Source: Kuschelorhynchus macadamiae
Lineage: Eukaryota > Arthropoda > Insecta > Coleoptera > Curculionidae
NCBI GenBank assembly: GCA_030620095.1
Contig: JAUTXW010000541.1
Coordinates: 1-64,000, forward strand
Direction: 5' to 3'
Length of the DNA: 64,000 nt
Positions 1-10,410 of the stretch are shown one piece after another; the first letter of the stretch is position 1, and each line of letters starts with the position of its first letter. The notes under the pieces are model-generated. The model was not told the DNA's origin, did not search any database, and was given only the letters and a program-made list of their open reading frames with translations. Position numbers and translations under genes: made by a program.

Positions 1-645
1 TCTAAATGTTGTGGTGTCTTTTAACCCAAAGGGCATTCTTAGAAAAATTCATAATTACGAAGTTGTATGAAATGCTGTTTTGGAACGTCCTCTTTACATA
101 CTTCATTTGATGAAAACCGTTAGCAAGGTCTAACGAGAAAAATATTGTGCTTTCCCTAGTTTATCTAATATTTCGGTAATATTAGGCAACGGAAATTTGT
201 CTGCAACACTTACATCGTTGATACGACGTAGATCGCAAACCATGCGATATTTCGGCTTTCCTGAAGCGTCAAGCTTTTTTGGAACTATCCATATTGGTGA
301 TGAGTAAGGAGAATTTGATTCTCTTATTATATTTTGATCTAGAAGCTTCGAAATTTGATCTTTTACTTCTTTTTTATAAATTTCAGGGTATCTATAACTT
401 TTAGTATAGATAGGAGTGTCTGTTGTTAATTTTATTTGATGTTTTATTGCGTTTGTAAAAGTTAAAGGTATCCCTTCACAATAAAAAACGTCTCTAAATT
501 CAAAACAAAGTTTACGTATTTTTTGTTTTTCTTCATAATTACAATGGTCTAACCTTAAATTTTTTAAATTAGCTTTAAGTTGGTTATCTAGATCTTCTAT
601 CAGATTTTTGTTCATTTGAATTATAATCGACGAAGTTAAGTTCAT
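1..645 (-). pseudogene. pol: Gypsy-1 reverse transcriptase, N-terminal part
   Basis: The frame open from 645 to 130 holds the connector and the first RT blocks: a YRYPE stretch before the fingers, SPYSSPIWIVPKK, then YRMVCDLRRIN and KFPLPNITEILDKLG. These match the start of Ty3/Gypsy RT. At about 130 the frame is lost: the conserved LDLANGFHQ block follows in another frame, and further shifts occur before the window edge. The YxDD catalytic box would lie to the left of position 1. A broken polymerase that copied the element RNA into DNA in cytoplasmic particles. Confidence 0.88.
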
Positions 646-1289
646 TCACATTTAATTTTTCTACTTCTAGAGGTTCAAGAAATTGGATTTTAATTGGGTT
701 TTCTGTTGGATTTAGTATAGTTGTATAAGTAAGGTTATTTTTTTATTTCTACTAAACATTCAGGAATTTCTACATTTCCGTATTTTTGGTAAGAAATTAT
801 GCCTGTTCCTTCTGTGATATTCACAGGTATTTCTATTTTTTGTATACATCTTGGTGAAATTATATAAGTAAATTTTTTTTTAATAATTTCAGGCGAAAGT
901 TGTTTTTCATTTTTTCCTAAATAGCGTATTGGTATTTCTGTATGCGGCGATTGTAAAGTTCGTGTATTGAAATCTAAATTAGCGTTAAGTTGGATAATAA
1001 GATCTAGGCCTATTAATCCATCAAATTTGTTTGAAAAATTAAATAAATAAAATGTATGGTTGCCTTGCGTTTTAAACGTCTGAAATAATGGAATTATTGC
1101 TATTTCATTGTGGAAAGATGTAGCATGTTTGAACTTGAAATATTTCTCTTTTTATATTTTCGGGAAAATATCTATAGGCAATTTCTGGTTTTATAAAACT
1201 TCGAGTACTTCCAGTATCTAGTAGAAAATTTGCGTCTAATTCGGGTATATGAATATATGGTAATTCGGCTGTGTAGTTATTCAAAAATA
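646..1289 (-). pseudogene. pol: Gypsy-1 retropepsin (aspartic protease) region
   Basis: Between gag and RT, one frame around 1245-1140 encodes a retropepsin active site, LLDTGSTRSFIK, followed by AYRYFPENIKREIFQ. This is the aspartic protease that cuts the Gag-Pol precursor. Downstream the frame is closed by stops near 1085-1100 and resumes in pieces (for example around 1030-960), so the region is decayed. It follows gag directly, as expected for a Gypsy pol read by frameshift from gag. Confidence 0.8.
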
Positions 1290-2625
1290 CTACCTCGTAT
1301 TGTTGTTCGGGCTCGTTCCCGTAAAATTTACATTATTAGTATTTTCTGGGAAATATTCTGGTTCGTGAGTTTGTTCTTGGTATATGTTTGTGTAACTTGG
1401 TTCATATGTATTCATATAACTTTGTTCATAAAATGGATTTTCGAAATTTGGTGTTTCTTGATTATCAGCATAATCAAAGTTTTCAAAAATTGGGAAATTA
1501 ACATTTGTATTTTCATGATTAACAGTATAATCATATTGAGTATTATTTTGTGGGTTTTGTTCCGAAACTTCTTGATTGTAAAGTTGTTCGGTAATTACCT
1601 TTTTATTTTGTATATTATTATTTAAAATTGTGTTTCCAGAACTTGTGTCCATAGGTTCTATTTGTCTTGTTCTTATAGAATTTTGTGCAAAATTGGTGTT
1701 AGGTCTCATAAAGGGTCTTTGTTGGTAAAAATTGGGTCTTTGAAAATTTTGTTGAAAATTATTAGGTCTTATATTTGAATTTGAATTAAAGTTATTCGCG
1801 TTTCTTCCAAAATAATTTGGAGTATTATTTACAGCATTACCGTTTATGTTATTTTGGAATTTTGGAAAATTCGGATTTATTGCATTGGGAAAATTATGTG
1901 AATAATTAGGGTTAAAATTAGGTGTATAATTTGGACTAAAATTATATAAATAAGGTGGTTTATACATTGGTGGCGATTTTTGGTTTTTATTTTGCGAATT
2001 TGTTGTACTCATTGGCACAGGTCTATTTTGTGGTATTTGTGAATTTTTAAAGTAAATAAAATTTTCTTCCTCTCGCACAAATGCCATAGCTTCTTCTAAA
2101 GCTGTTGGATTTTTTAGTCGAATAACTAATTGCATATTATAAGGTAACCCTCGTATAAATGTTTTCAGAGCAAATTCATCGTAATGGTTAATTTTTATTA
2201 ATTTGGTTGCGGGATCTTCATTTGTTCCATTTAATTTTGCAGATAATAGGCTTCTAGAATCTTGGATTCTCATGCCGAAATTAATAGGGTGTTCGTTTTT
2301 AAAAGGTTTTAGATTAATTAAATCTTGTATAAGACAATCGATTGATCTTTGATCAGCGAAGGTACTTGTAAGGTCTTGTTTTACTAGAGCCCAAGTATTT
2401 AATTCTGTTCGAGATACAAATAAGTTCGGCGGCCCTATGTGTAAGTTTACTTAATATGGTGTCAAATAAGCAAATATTTATTGGGTCATTTAAATTAGCC
2501 GTGTTTTGAAAAGCTTTTAAAAGGTTTTCGGAGGCTGTTACAAATCTCTGTAAAAGTTTTGGATTCCCGTCAAAATTTGGAATGTTATCAGCTTGGTAAC
2601 GTAAAAGAGTATAATTAGTTGTCAT
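1290..2625 (-). pseudogene. gag: Gypsy-1 gag (capsid/nucleocapsid), frameshifted
   Basis: The likely start is the ATG at 2625 (MTTNYTLLRYQADNIPNFDG), typical of 17.6-like Gag. The frame runs to about 2415, where a one-base change shifts it. The matching protein then continues in the frame open from 2273 to 1290 (GMRIQDSRSLLSAKLNG, later FALKTFIRGLPYNMQLVIRL). The C-terminal 200 residues are very rich in Asn, Pro, Phe and Gln and have no CCHC zinc knuckle, which fits 17.6/297-type Gag. Gag forms the particle that packages element RNA. The frameshift makes this copy defective. Confidence 0.85.
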
Positions 2626-3344
2626 TATTTTATTTTTATTGTCAGTTGAACCAGATTGAATTGATAAATCGTTTAGAGAATTAATTAGATCGTCTTGGTT
2701 TACTTCCTTAAAGAGCTCAATTTTGATAAAATATATATAGGTATACTTTTTTAAAAATATAAAATGGTTAAAATAAACTATATTTCCAAAAATAAGTTTC
2801 AAATTTACGTTTTGAATTATTTATATCAAAAATTATTACTTATTTTTGCAAATTGCATTAGCAAAAAAATGCTAATATTGAAATGTTTGCAATGACTTAC
2901 AATACTAGAAGAAAAATTAGCTTCATGGGCTTCTTTTTTCTTTTTTCTTAGCTTAGGTCCTTACTGCTAGGCTGGTTTGGCGATTTTTGTCCTCCCCAGT
3001 GTGGTTTGCCTCTGGATCGGCGATTTTTGTCCTCCCCAGTGGTGGTTAGGCTGCTGGTTTGGCGATGTTTGTCCTCCCCAGTAATGCCTTGTGTGACTTG
3101 CTAGCTGTCCCGTTCTTATTCCTCGCCGGTTCCCCAAAGTTGGTCCCGTGAAGTCGCCTTAGATCGGCACTGTCTACTTCTTATGAGCTCCAATTTTTCT
3201 CAGGGCTTCTTTGATTCGAGCACTCCCTCGAAGTCACCTTAGAACGGTACTATTTACTTTTTAGGACTCGAACCGTCGAAATACGTAGATTTTCTAGTGA
3301 ATAAATTTTTTGAAAAAAAAACCGTGTTTTTTGCACGTTTCACT
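2626..3344 (-). other. Gypsy-1 untranslated leader with short tandem repeats
   Basis: About 720 nt between the primer site and gag. It contains three spaced copies of a block built on GGCGATTTTTGTCCTCCCCAG (plus strand; 2974-3000, 3017-3040, 3054-3081) and two copies of a second block (about 3149-3185 and 3228-3264, core AAGTCgCCTTAGAtCGG with variants). No zinc-finger site family could be assigned by eye. Retrotransposon leaders often carry packaging, promoter or insulator sites, but any such role here is inference. Confidence 0.7.
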
Positions 3345-3362
3345 ATCCTACCGACTGCGCCA
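3345..3362 (-). promoter_or_regulatory. tRNA-Ser primer binding site of Gypsy-1
   Basis: On the minus strand the sequence is TGGCGCAGTCGGTAGGAT, the exact complement of the 3' end of an insect tRNA-Ser including the added CCA. It sits directly inside the LTR, where minus-strand DNA synthesis would be primed. tRNA-Ser priming is known for the 17.6/297 group. Confidence 0.88.
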
Positions 3363-3548
3363 GTTACGTTGTGGTCGAAGAAAACACCCTTTTTAAAAAA
3401 CGTCAAATTTTTATTAAAAGGTAAAATACAAGATTCAAGATCAAGAGCAGACTAACAAGTGATTCAATCACCGTCCTTTGCTTATATTTATAAGATTTCC
3501 TTATCTGTAATTGAATTTGTCACATTCAGCAATATGGGGAACGTAACT
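3362..3548 (-). repeat. Gypsy-1 5' LTR
   Basis: A 187-bp segment bounded by AGTTAC and GTAACT inverted ends. On the minus strand it has a TATA box (TATAAATA, complement of 3485-3492) and, further downstream, a polyadenylation hexamer AATAAA (complement of 3410-3415). It ends at the primer site. Only this one LTR is in the window, so end identity cannot be measured. Confidence 0.8.
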
Positions 3549-3925
3549 TGTAATATCAATAAGACTTTTTAAAATTTGTCGGTTCTCTTCAACCCTAGCA
3601 TTAAAATTTTCAATTACTGTTTTACGCGCATTGTCTCTATTGCTGTAGCGATATTTTGCTTTTGTTTTCTCATGAGAGTAAGCTTGCAATTAGAAGAAAT
3701 ATGTTGAGTACCTTTAGTGCGTAGTAACACACCCCGAGACAAATTTTTTAAATTACTATAACCACTTTTTAACCAAACTTTGTCGCTATTATTTATTGCA
3801 AGTAAAATACATGGCCAACAAAATAATTTACTTAATGTTACACTACCAGTGAGCCAGTCGTACTTTTCATACCAAGTGTTATGAAAACACCGATTTGGTC
3901 TTTCTACCCACCTATAGCAACAAGA
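3549..3925 (-). pseudogene. hAT-type transposase N-terminal relic (TTF-type zinc finger)
   Basis: Minus-strand frames encode RCFHNTWYEKYDWL, FCWPCILLAINNSDKVW, LKSGYSNLKNLSRG and then NARVEENRQILKSLIDIT. This order matches the TTF-type zinc finger and following region of hAT-like (DUF4371-family) transposases, which bind transposon ends. The reading is split by at least one shift. It stops at the Gypsy-1 LTR, which landed inside the LIDIT motif, so the rest of the gene should lie beyond the left window edge. Confidence 0.72.
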
Positions 3926-4046
3926 CGTTTACTTAAATCTGCAATAGGCCGTTTTACTTCTTTAACTATGTATAACTTATCTATATAGGAGTAACTTAAA
4001 AAATTTTGCTGATTTATTAATTATTAATTAATTAACCTGGGGAAGT

Positions 4047-4504
4047 TGTAACGCTCCCCTAGGTCCCGCTAAATCCATTTTTCTATTATGGATGACTGGA
4101 AAATTTAAATCAAATTAAGTCTGAAAATCCAGACACCGCTATTGAAACTGAAAATGGCTGACCACTCCACTGTTTACACTTTATTTAGTTAATAGCTAAT
4201 ATAAATATGCAATCCCGATTAATAAATTAAAATTAAGAGAACACTGCAACCTGCAACCGAATCAAAACAATGCAGAAAACAGCAAACGTAACGTACCTAC
4301 TCCTATTACCTACTTAAAACTAGCCCAAACCACGTGCAGTTTCAATTTTCAATCTGTTAACGATTGTTTGTCCAATCGGCCAATAGGGAATCTATCGCCT
4401 ATTCCTTTACTTACATTAGAAGCATGCCTCAAAAGAATCTTCTTATGCACTAACCCAACGTAAAGCTTAATTCGACTGGATTACTACGCGCCACCCGCTT
4501 ACAC
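4047..4504 (+). repeat. Possible Gypsy-type LTR with upstream polypurine tract
   Basis: The segment begins TGTAACGCTCCCC right after a purine-rich CTGGGGAAG and ends CGCTTACA, giving TGTAA/TTACA inverted ends of the Gypsy kind. No coding region of such an element is present upstream, and no clear target duplication is visible (GAAGT on the left, CACAT on the right). It may be a leftover 3' LTR. The ends rest on pattern only. Confidence 0.38.
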
Positions 4505-4789
4505 ACATATTAGTAATACGGAAGACAAGGAAGTGCGAGGCATGCATCTAACAACACCTCTTCTAAAGAAGAAATGAGATGGACTCACAGAACCCGTCCG
4601 ATATGACTATTTACGATGCGCGTTTGGATTAGAACAAGGTTAAAGGTAGGGCCGGATTATGGATTTCTCATGAAGCAAAATTATTCTGCAAATGCTTATG
4701 GATGCAAATAGTAAAAATGTAAAATTAAGATTAAAGAAGTGAATAAGAAATAATATAAATGATACCCCATATCAAAAGATTAAATTGAT

Positions 4790-5480
4790 ACTGTCGATTT
4801 TTTGTCTCTTCTTTATCTGTCTGTCAATTCGAGGCATAAAGAAAATCTTTCCCGATTGACTTCAAATTTTGTTAAAAAATTAAAGGTTATACGAGGATGT
4901 CGTGGTAAAATTTTGGTGAAAATCCAGTATGGTGGAACAAAACGGCCGATTACTGTTAAAAAAATTATTACTAAAAGAGTAATTTTCCAGTTAACCTGAA
5001 ATTTTGTGTACAAATCAGGTGTTACATGGGAATGAACTAGTAACATTTTTGTACAAATCCAATTTGGCAAAACAAAATGACGAATGACGATGAATAATAA
5101 AATATTTAAAATCAACTTGAAAAACTACTTATTATAATGATTCTAAATGTGATAAAAAAATAAATTGGAAAAATTGTAGTACGAATTTAAGATGATGGAA
5201 CAAAATGGTGGTACCAATAAAATGTTTAAAAAATTAAATGTTAAAAAAATTTAAAAAACATTTAATTGATTGATACAAAAATTAAAAGTGATATAGGGAT
5301 AAGCTGATAAAATTTTGGTACGAATTCAACTTGAAAAAGTCAGTGCAATAACTGATTCATGATATTCAGTTTATTTTAAATTAATGCCAAAAATCAAGTG
5401 TCGCCCATAGGTAGAATCTGATAAAATATTGGTACGAATCTAATATGGCGGAACAAAATGGTACCTAATACAAATGGTGG
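4790..5480 (-). repeat. Dispersed AT-rich repeat R, copy 1
   Basis: Contains several diverged units with the recurring phrases (minus strand) TTGATTTTTGTGCAAAAT-like, CCGCCATTTTGTTCCGCC-like and GGATTCGTACCAAAATTTT-like, spaced about 150-200 bp. The same phrases recur at 14.2-14.6, 28.1-28.5, 33.1-33.3 and 46.4-47.1 kb. There is no coding capacity. It looks like an old repeat family with internally repeated units. Confidence 0.6.
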
Positions 5481-5960
5481 TGCGGAACTAAATTGGGTCA
5501 CACTTTACTATTCCTAATAAAAGGAAATAATCATAAAGTAGGTAGGAACTTCCGGGTAAAGTAAGTTTACGGATGTTTTGTTATTTTTTTTTGAATAATA
5601 GAAAAAAATTGAAAACAACTTGAAGTCAATAAGTTAATTAGGTCCATCTTATAAGCTATTTTAACGACACTCAAATATTATACAACATATCGGGCAATAT
5701 AGAATACAGAAAAAAAAAGAGATATAGATTATTAAGAAAATATCAAAGGTCAACGAACGCGTATGTTTTTTACATGTGCATATTATACTAATTAGAAAAA
5801 TTTGTTTTTTATACTTTTATATTCGTGAAATTCTTCATAACAATTATATTAAAATCTAGCAATATTTACATGCATGTTTGAGACGATCCAACGGGTGACT
5901 TAATCGTAAGTCTACCTATTATCGGTGGGTATTTGTTTTTTTTGTGCCAAAAATTATTTA
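5481..5960. other. AT-rich stretch, nothing recognised
   Basis: No frame with family resemblance, no RNA gene and no clear repeat was seen. It lies between repeat R and the first Penelope-like element. Confidence 0.5.
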
Positions 5961-6021
5961 TTTTTTCGCTGTGTTTTTAAATTTGGGGTAGGGATTCTAA
6001 AAGCAAAGTCAAATATTCAAA

Positions 6022-6064
6022 AAAGTCTACGTTTCGCAATTTATTATTGCATCTTCAGGACTCT
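6022..6064 (-). ncRNA. Hammerhead ribozyme motif (PLE terminal repeat)
   Basis: Minus strand: stem I AGAGUC (complement of 6059-6064), core CUGAAGA (6052-6058), one extra U, stem II GCAAU-AAUAA-AUUGC (6036-6050), core GAAA (6032-6035), a loopless ACGU stem III, then cleavage triplet GUA and stem I 3' strand GACUUU (6022-6027). All invariant core residues are present and stem I pairs over six base pairs. The tiny self-complementary stem III suits the dimeric type I hammerheads known from PLE terminal repeats. The RT relic downstream is on the plus strand, so this terminal repeat is inverted relative to it. Confidence 0.75.
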
Positions 6065-6339
6065 AAAAGACATACATAAAACGATATAGCTCTACAGGAC
6101 ATCAACTCAATAAATAGTAAAGTAGAAAAAATGCTATACTGACTATGAAAAGTACTATACTGACTGTGACAATTTGACATAAAATAATGAATTTTTTGGA
6201 AATTATTACATACAAAAACACATAAATTACGATAAATACATAAATATTTTGATCTTTTTTAAACTGAAAAACAATGCACAATAAAATTAAAAATTAAAAA
6301 CTATGTACTTACATTTTAAGGATTTGACTTTTGTGGTCA

Positions 6340-7720
6340 TATAAGTCTAGAATACGCAAAGAGTCAGCTAATAAACATAGTCAATCAAACTCTAAATTTT
6401 CTGAAGTCTAATAAAGATAACATACTCATCTTAAAAGCCGACAAAGGCAATACAACAGTTGTCCTAGAAAAAGCAGTATACTCAGAAAAGGCACAACTTT
6501 TGTTAAATGATTTATCAACATATCAAAAATTAACCCTACACAACTATACAAAATAAAAATACAAAATTAATTAATACACTTATTAAAGAAGGTCACATGG
6601 ATAAAGAACAGGGAGAAAAACTTATAACAGGGACTGCTGTCCCTCCAAAAATTTATTTTCAACCTAAAATTCACAAAGAGAATATACCGATCAGACCGAT
6701 AGTGTCATTTCTGGGATCTCCACTGTATAGATTAACAAAGTTTTTGGCAGATATTATGAATAATATGTTTGTCAGAGACGAAAAGCATGTCCGTAACTAC
6801 GAAACAGTTTCACTAGATGTCACATCGCTCTTTACTAACATTCCACAATTCCACAACAGATATTGTTATTAATATAGTAAAGAAAAAATGGCATTTAATA
6901 GAAGACAATCTTAAATTTTCACTGAATATGAATCTTCTCACATTTGTTTTTGATAATAATTATTTTTAATATAATGACGATTACTATAAACAAACCTTTG
7001 GTATGGGAATGGGTAATTGCTTATCTCCAGTGTGCTCAGACTTAATCAGTTACCTTTTTACACGTACGTACGTTGACGATATTATAACTTCTATCCCTAA
7101 AAATGAGTATGACATACTGCTAAATACTTTTAATATTTATCATAACAAACTGCAATTCACTATTGAAAGGGAACAAAATAATAGTATAACATTTCTTGAC
7201 GTCCTGGTAACTAAAAATGAGAGAGGGTGTATAGAAACCGACTGGTATCATAAACCGACATTTCCAGAACATTTTCTAAATTATTCATCTGAGCATCCTT
7301 TTAGACAGAAAATAATATCATTAAGAATCTTAAACACCGAGCACTAACATTATCCTCGGAAAAATACCACTCTAAAAACTTACAGTACATCAAAGGTATG
7401 CTGCTTAAAAATAATTATCCTCTTTCAATAATCAAAAAGATTCTTTAGGGTAAAAAGGTGAAAACAATAACAAATAATAACAAACAACAAACAAACAAAC
7501 AAAAACAAAAGTATGCTTTATTGCCGCAGAAAAATTTTACAATTTTATGGACAAAGCAAAATATACCTAAAAATAAGACATATCAAAACATTAATCGAAC
7601 ATAATTTCGACAGGTCAGTGCTTTTTTTTTTAAAATGTAAATTATCAATTTACCAAATCGTAAAACACACGTTAGAATATAACATAACATTGCAAACAGT
7701 AAATGAATCATGATAACCTT
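6340..7720 (+). pseudogene. Penelope-like retroelement relic (PLE-0)
   Basis: Broken plus-strand pieces of a PLE polyprotein: ILKADKGNTTVV near 6430, then 6597-6872 with PPKIYFQPKIHKENIPIRPIVSF and SLDVTSLFTNIP, then 7003-7347 with MGNCLSPVCSDL and the catalytic YVDD (fused to the SDL motif by an internal deletion), LQFTIEREQNNSITFLDVLV and WYHKPT. These are PLE RT motifs in order. Stops and shifts separate all parts, and no clear GIY-YIG domain is visible at the 3' side. It is unlike families A and B below, so it is a separate older lineage. Confidence 0.82.
7458..7506 (+). repeat. (CAAA)n/(AAC)n simple repeat
   Basis: An A/C-only tract of irregular AAC and CAAA units within the degraded 3' part of PLE-0. 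Confidence 0.8.
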
Positions 7721-8057
7721 ATAAAAGTAAACAAACACACATGTACGAGGTGAATAATTTCGATGACATTGAAATCAAAATTGCAACTATGCGACCTTAA
7801 ACTCTATGTTATTATAGATATACAAATAATTGTGATGTTAAACAGAAGGTATATTGAACTAGTGTAGAATGTAGTATACAAAAAGAATTAAATTGTTTTT
7901 AATCCAATACCTAACAAAAATAATTAAGTTTTAAGTAAATGTTCGACAGTTCTTTTCCCTATATAATGATTTACAAAATTCTAAGCTACGAGTTAGGACA
8001 TGACTCACAAAAGATTTAAGTAAACAAGCGAGATAGTGACAATTTAAAGAGACTTAC
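7721..8057. other. No gene; probably the 3' flank of the adjacent LINE
   Basis: AT-rich and without coding resemblance. It lies just past the stop of the minus-strand LINE at 8058, so part may be its 3' UTR. No tail repeat could be placed. Confidence 0.4.
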
Positions 8058-10150
8058 TCACTGAAAAAAAAAAACATTAACGCTGTAAAATGGTCTCTCA
8101 ATGAGGTATGCTTTGGTGTTTTTTCGAAATTGTGCAAGCATAGGGATAGATTTTAAATGTACTGACAGATTGTTGTAAAGTTTTATGGCGTTGTAAATAA
8201 TTGATTTTTTTATTAATTCTGTGGAAGGAATGGGAAGATAAATATCATGCCTAGAGTTTCTGGTAGGGTATACATGTTGTGGCCTTTCTGGGAGGGTGTT
8301 TATATGTTTTCTCAGCAAACATACCGTTTCCAAAATAAATAATGCAGGAAGTGTTAATATTTCATGTTTTTTGAAATAGTATTGGCAGTGAGCTCTATTA
8401 TTTAGACCAAACAAATAACGAATGGCTCTCTTTTGAAGCATAAAAATACTACGAAATTGCTCGGTGGTACAGCAGCCCCAAAAGGGAAGGCCATAGCGGA
8501 GGTGGGATTCAAATAAAGAGAAATAAGTAAGTCTGGCAGAAGAAACGTCTAGTTCTTTTGAAACTGATCGAATGGCGAAGCAGGCGGTAGAAAGTTTTTT
8601 AGTTAAGGTGTCAATATGATTAGACCATTTTAGGTTGCTATTTATATTTAAACCCAGGAATTTAACCGACTCTACGTATTCAATATTGCTGTTATGTACC
8701 TGAAGTGGTTGTAAAGTTCCCTTATAAGATAACGCCACCGTTTTATCGACGTTAAAACAAAGCATATTGGAATCGGACCAAGCCTTAATTATAACCAAGT
8801 CTTTGGAGATACTAGAGTGTAAAGACGTTGTATCAGTTGTATCAAAATCACTCCATGTTATGCTTGTGTCATCAGCAAAAAGGGAGATTCTTCCATTAAT
8901 TTTAAGGTTCGTGATATCATTAATGTATAACAAAAAAAGAATAGGTCCCAAGACTGAACCTTGAGGGACTCCACTTGTAATCAACTTACAATCAGAATCG
9001 GAACCATTAGCCCTTACAAGTTGTTGCCTTTTTCCAAGATAAGATTTGAACCAATTTAAAGAAGTACCACGAATTCCATAAAAATTTAGTTTGTTTATCA
9101 GAATTTCATGACTAACACAATCAAAGGCTTTCGCATAGTCACAACTGAGGCAGTTGGGTGGTTGTTATTGAGAGATAAGTAGACGCCTCTAAGCAACGTG
9201 AACATGGCGTCATTGGTGCACTTGTTGGGTAGAAATCCGAACTGCTCCGGGGATATTATCTGATGTTTCAGGAGAAATGGCATAAGACGGTTCTTCAGTA
9301 GCCTTTCGATAATTTTTGATAGCACTGGTAGTAGTGCAATAGGGCGATAATTGCAAGAGTTAGTTTTTTCGCCGCCTTTATGAAGTGGAATAATTATAGC
9401 TGTTTTAAGGCAATCAGGGAATACACCTTTTATAAAGGACTCATTTATTAATGTTGTAAGGGCCTCTATGACTGGGAGTGGCAAGCTCAGGAATATTCTA
9501 ATTGATAGGCCATCAGTGCTACACGAAGATTTACTTTTGATATTATGTATTACCTTCAATAGTTCAGTGTTGCTAACGGGACTTAAGAAAAAGCTATCAG
9601 CTAAATTTTTTGAAGGAGGGTAAACGAAAGAGGGTCCAAACTTGGCGAGATACTAGAGGTAACATTTTTGCTTACATTAATAAAATAATCATTTAGATCA
9701 TTAGCCCCTGGCAAGATCTGAGTCACAGGATTTGATTTGTTTCTGAGGTTATTGATGATGGACCAGGTTTCTTTTGAAACGTTATTAGAGTTTGTTAGAC
9801 GTTTTCGGTAGTGTAATTTTTTTGCTGACTTAATAAGAGTAGTGTAGATCCTCCTATAATTAGAGATATAGTCGAGAATAAGAAAGGAGTCGGTGAATTT
9901 TTTTATATATGAGAGCGACCGCATATTTTTAGCAGAAATTCGTATTCCTTTCGTGGTCCACGGTTTATGCCGCTTAGGTTTGATATTCTTAAGCGGAAAG
10001 GCCTTGTTAAAAGCACTTAAAGTTTTATTTAAAAAAGTTCTGAAGTTTGTGTTGACATTATCAGATTCAAAATTCCAATTGGTGTTAAAGCAAATATTAT
10101 GAAACACTGAGAAATTTGCGGCCGAGAAAATTCTGCCATGATGGCGAGAT
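8058..10150 (-). pseudogene. Jockey/CR1-like LINE, 5'-truncated RT ORF2
   Basis: Three minus-strand frames join into one ORF2: 10150-9601 (region between endonuclease and RT), 9559-9098 (LKTAIIIPLHKGG, YRPIALLPVLSKIIERLL, QFGFLPNKCTNDA) and 8984-8058 (SGVPQGSVLGPILFLLYIND, catalytic LFADDTSI, the thumb region and a C-terminal LRYGLPFWG block). The order is that of jockey/CR1-type LINE RT. Frame losses at about 9610 and 9145 break the gene. The apurinic endonuclease is missing, because the copy starts at the (AT)n tract at 10162. The RT core is well kept, so the copy is not very old. Confidence 0.9.
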
Positions 10151-10161
10151 CTTGGTAATAC

Positions 10162-10163
10162 AT

Positions 10164-10254
<91 letters not shown>
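10162..10254. repeat. (AT)n microsatellite
   Basis: Nearly pure AT dinucleotides joining the 5'-truncated LINE to the 3' end of PLE A1. Confidence 0.95.
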
Positions 10255-10260
<6 letters not shown>

Positions 10261-10314
10261 TTTCATTCCGGGTGTGCATCCGTTCACTACTGTCGTTCTC
10301 AAAAGAAACAGTTT

Positions 10315-10358
10315 TGCTGACGTTTCGTCAAAATCACATTTGGCATTTTCGAAGCTTT
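10315..10358 (-). ncRNA. Hammerhead-derived motif in PLE A1 terminus, core lost
   Basis: On the minus strand GCCAAA...TTTTG/GACGAAACGTC preserves the stem II, GAAAC and GUC parts of a PLE hammerhead. The CUGANGA box is replaced by UCGAAAA. Compare the same place in A2 (38591-38633). It is probably not catalytic. Confidence 0.45.
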
Positions 10359-10410
10359 CTTTCTCGCTTCCGAATGGAGACTGAAGTGTTAGTGACTGCG
10401 ACGCTTCCTT

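Larger units (their letters stand above)
1..3548 (-). mobile_element. Ty3/Gypsy LTR retrotransposon (Gypsy-1, 17.6/297-like), cut by window edge
   Basis: Reading leftward on the minus strand the order is LTR, tRNA-Ser primer site, leader, gag, protease and the start of reverse transcriptase, which runs off position 1. This is the canonical order of a Ty3/Gypsy element. The LTR ends are AGTTAC and GTAACT, as in the insect 17.6/297 group. Gag, protease and RT each carry a frameshift or stop, so this copy cannot make its polyprotein. It was inserted into a hAT transposase relic that resumes at 3549. The integrase, 3' LTR and any envelope gene lie outside the window, so their state is unknown. 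Confidence 0.9.

Noticed and set aside
1230..1625. 131-residue plus-strand frame opposite gag
   Set aside because: It is the antisense shadow of the Asn-rich gag frame, which has clear family resemblance on the minus strand.
2970..3081. Possible CRISPR-like array in the regular GGCGATTTTTGTCC repeats
   Set aside because: Only three copies, variable spacing, in a eukaryotic retrotransposon leader. No CRISPR is expected.
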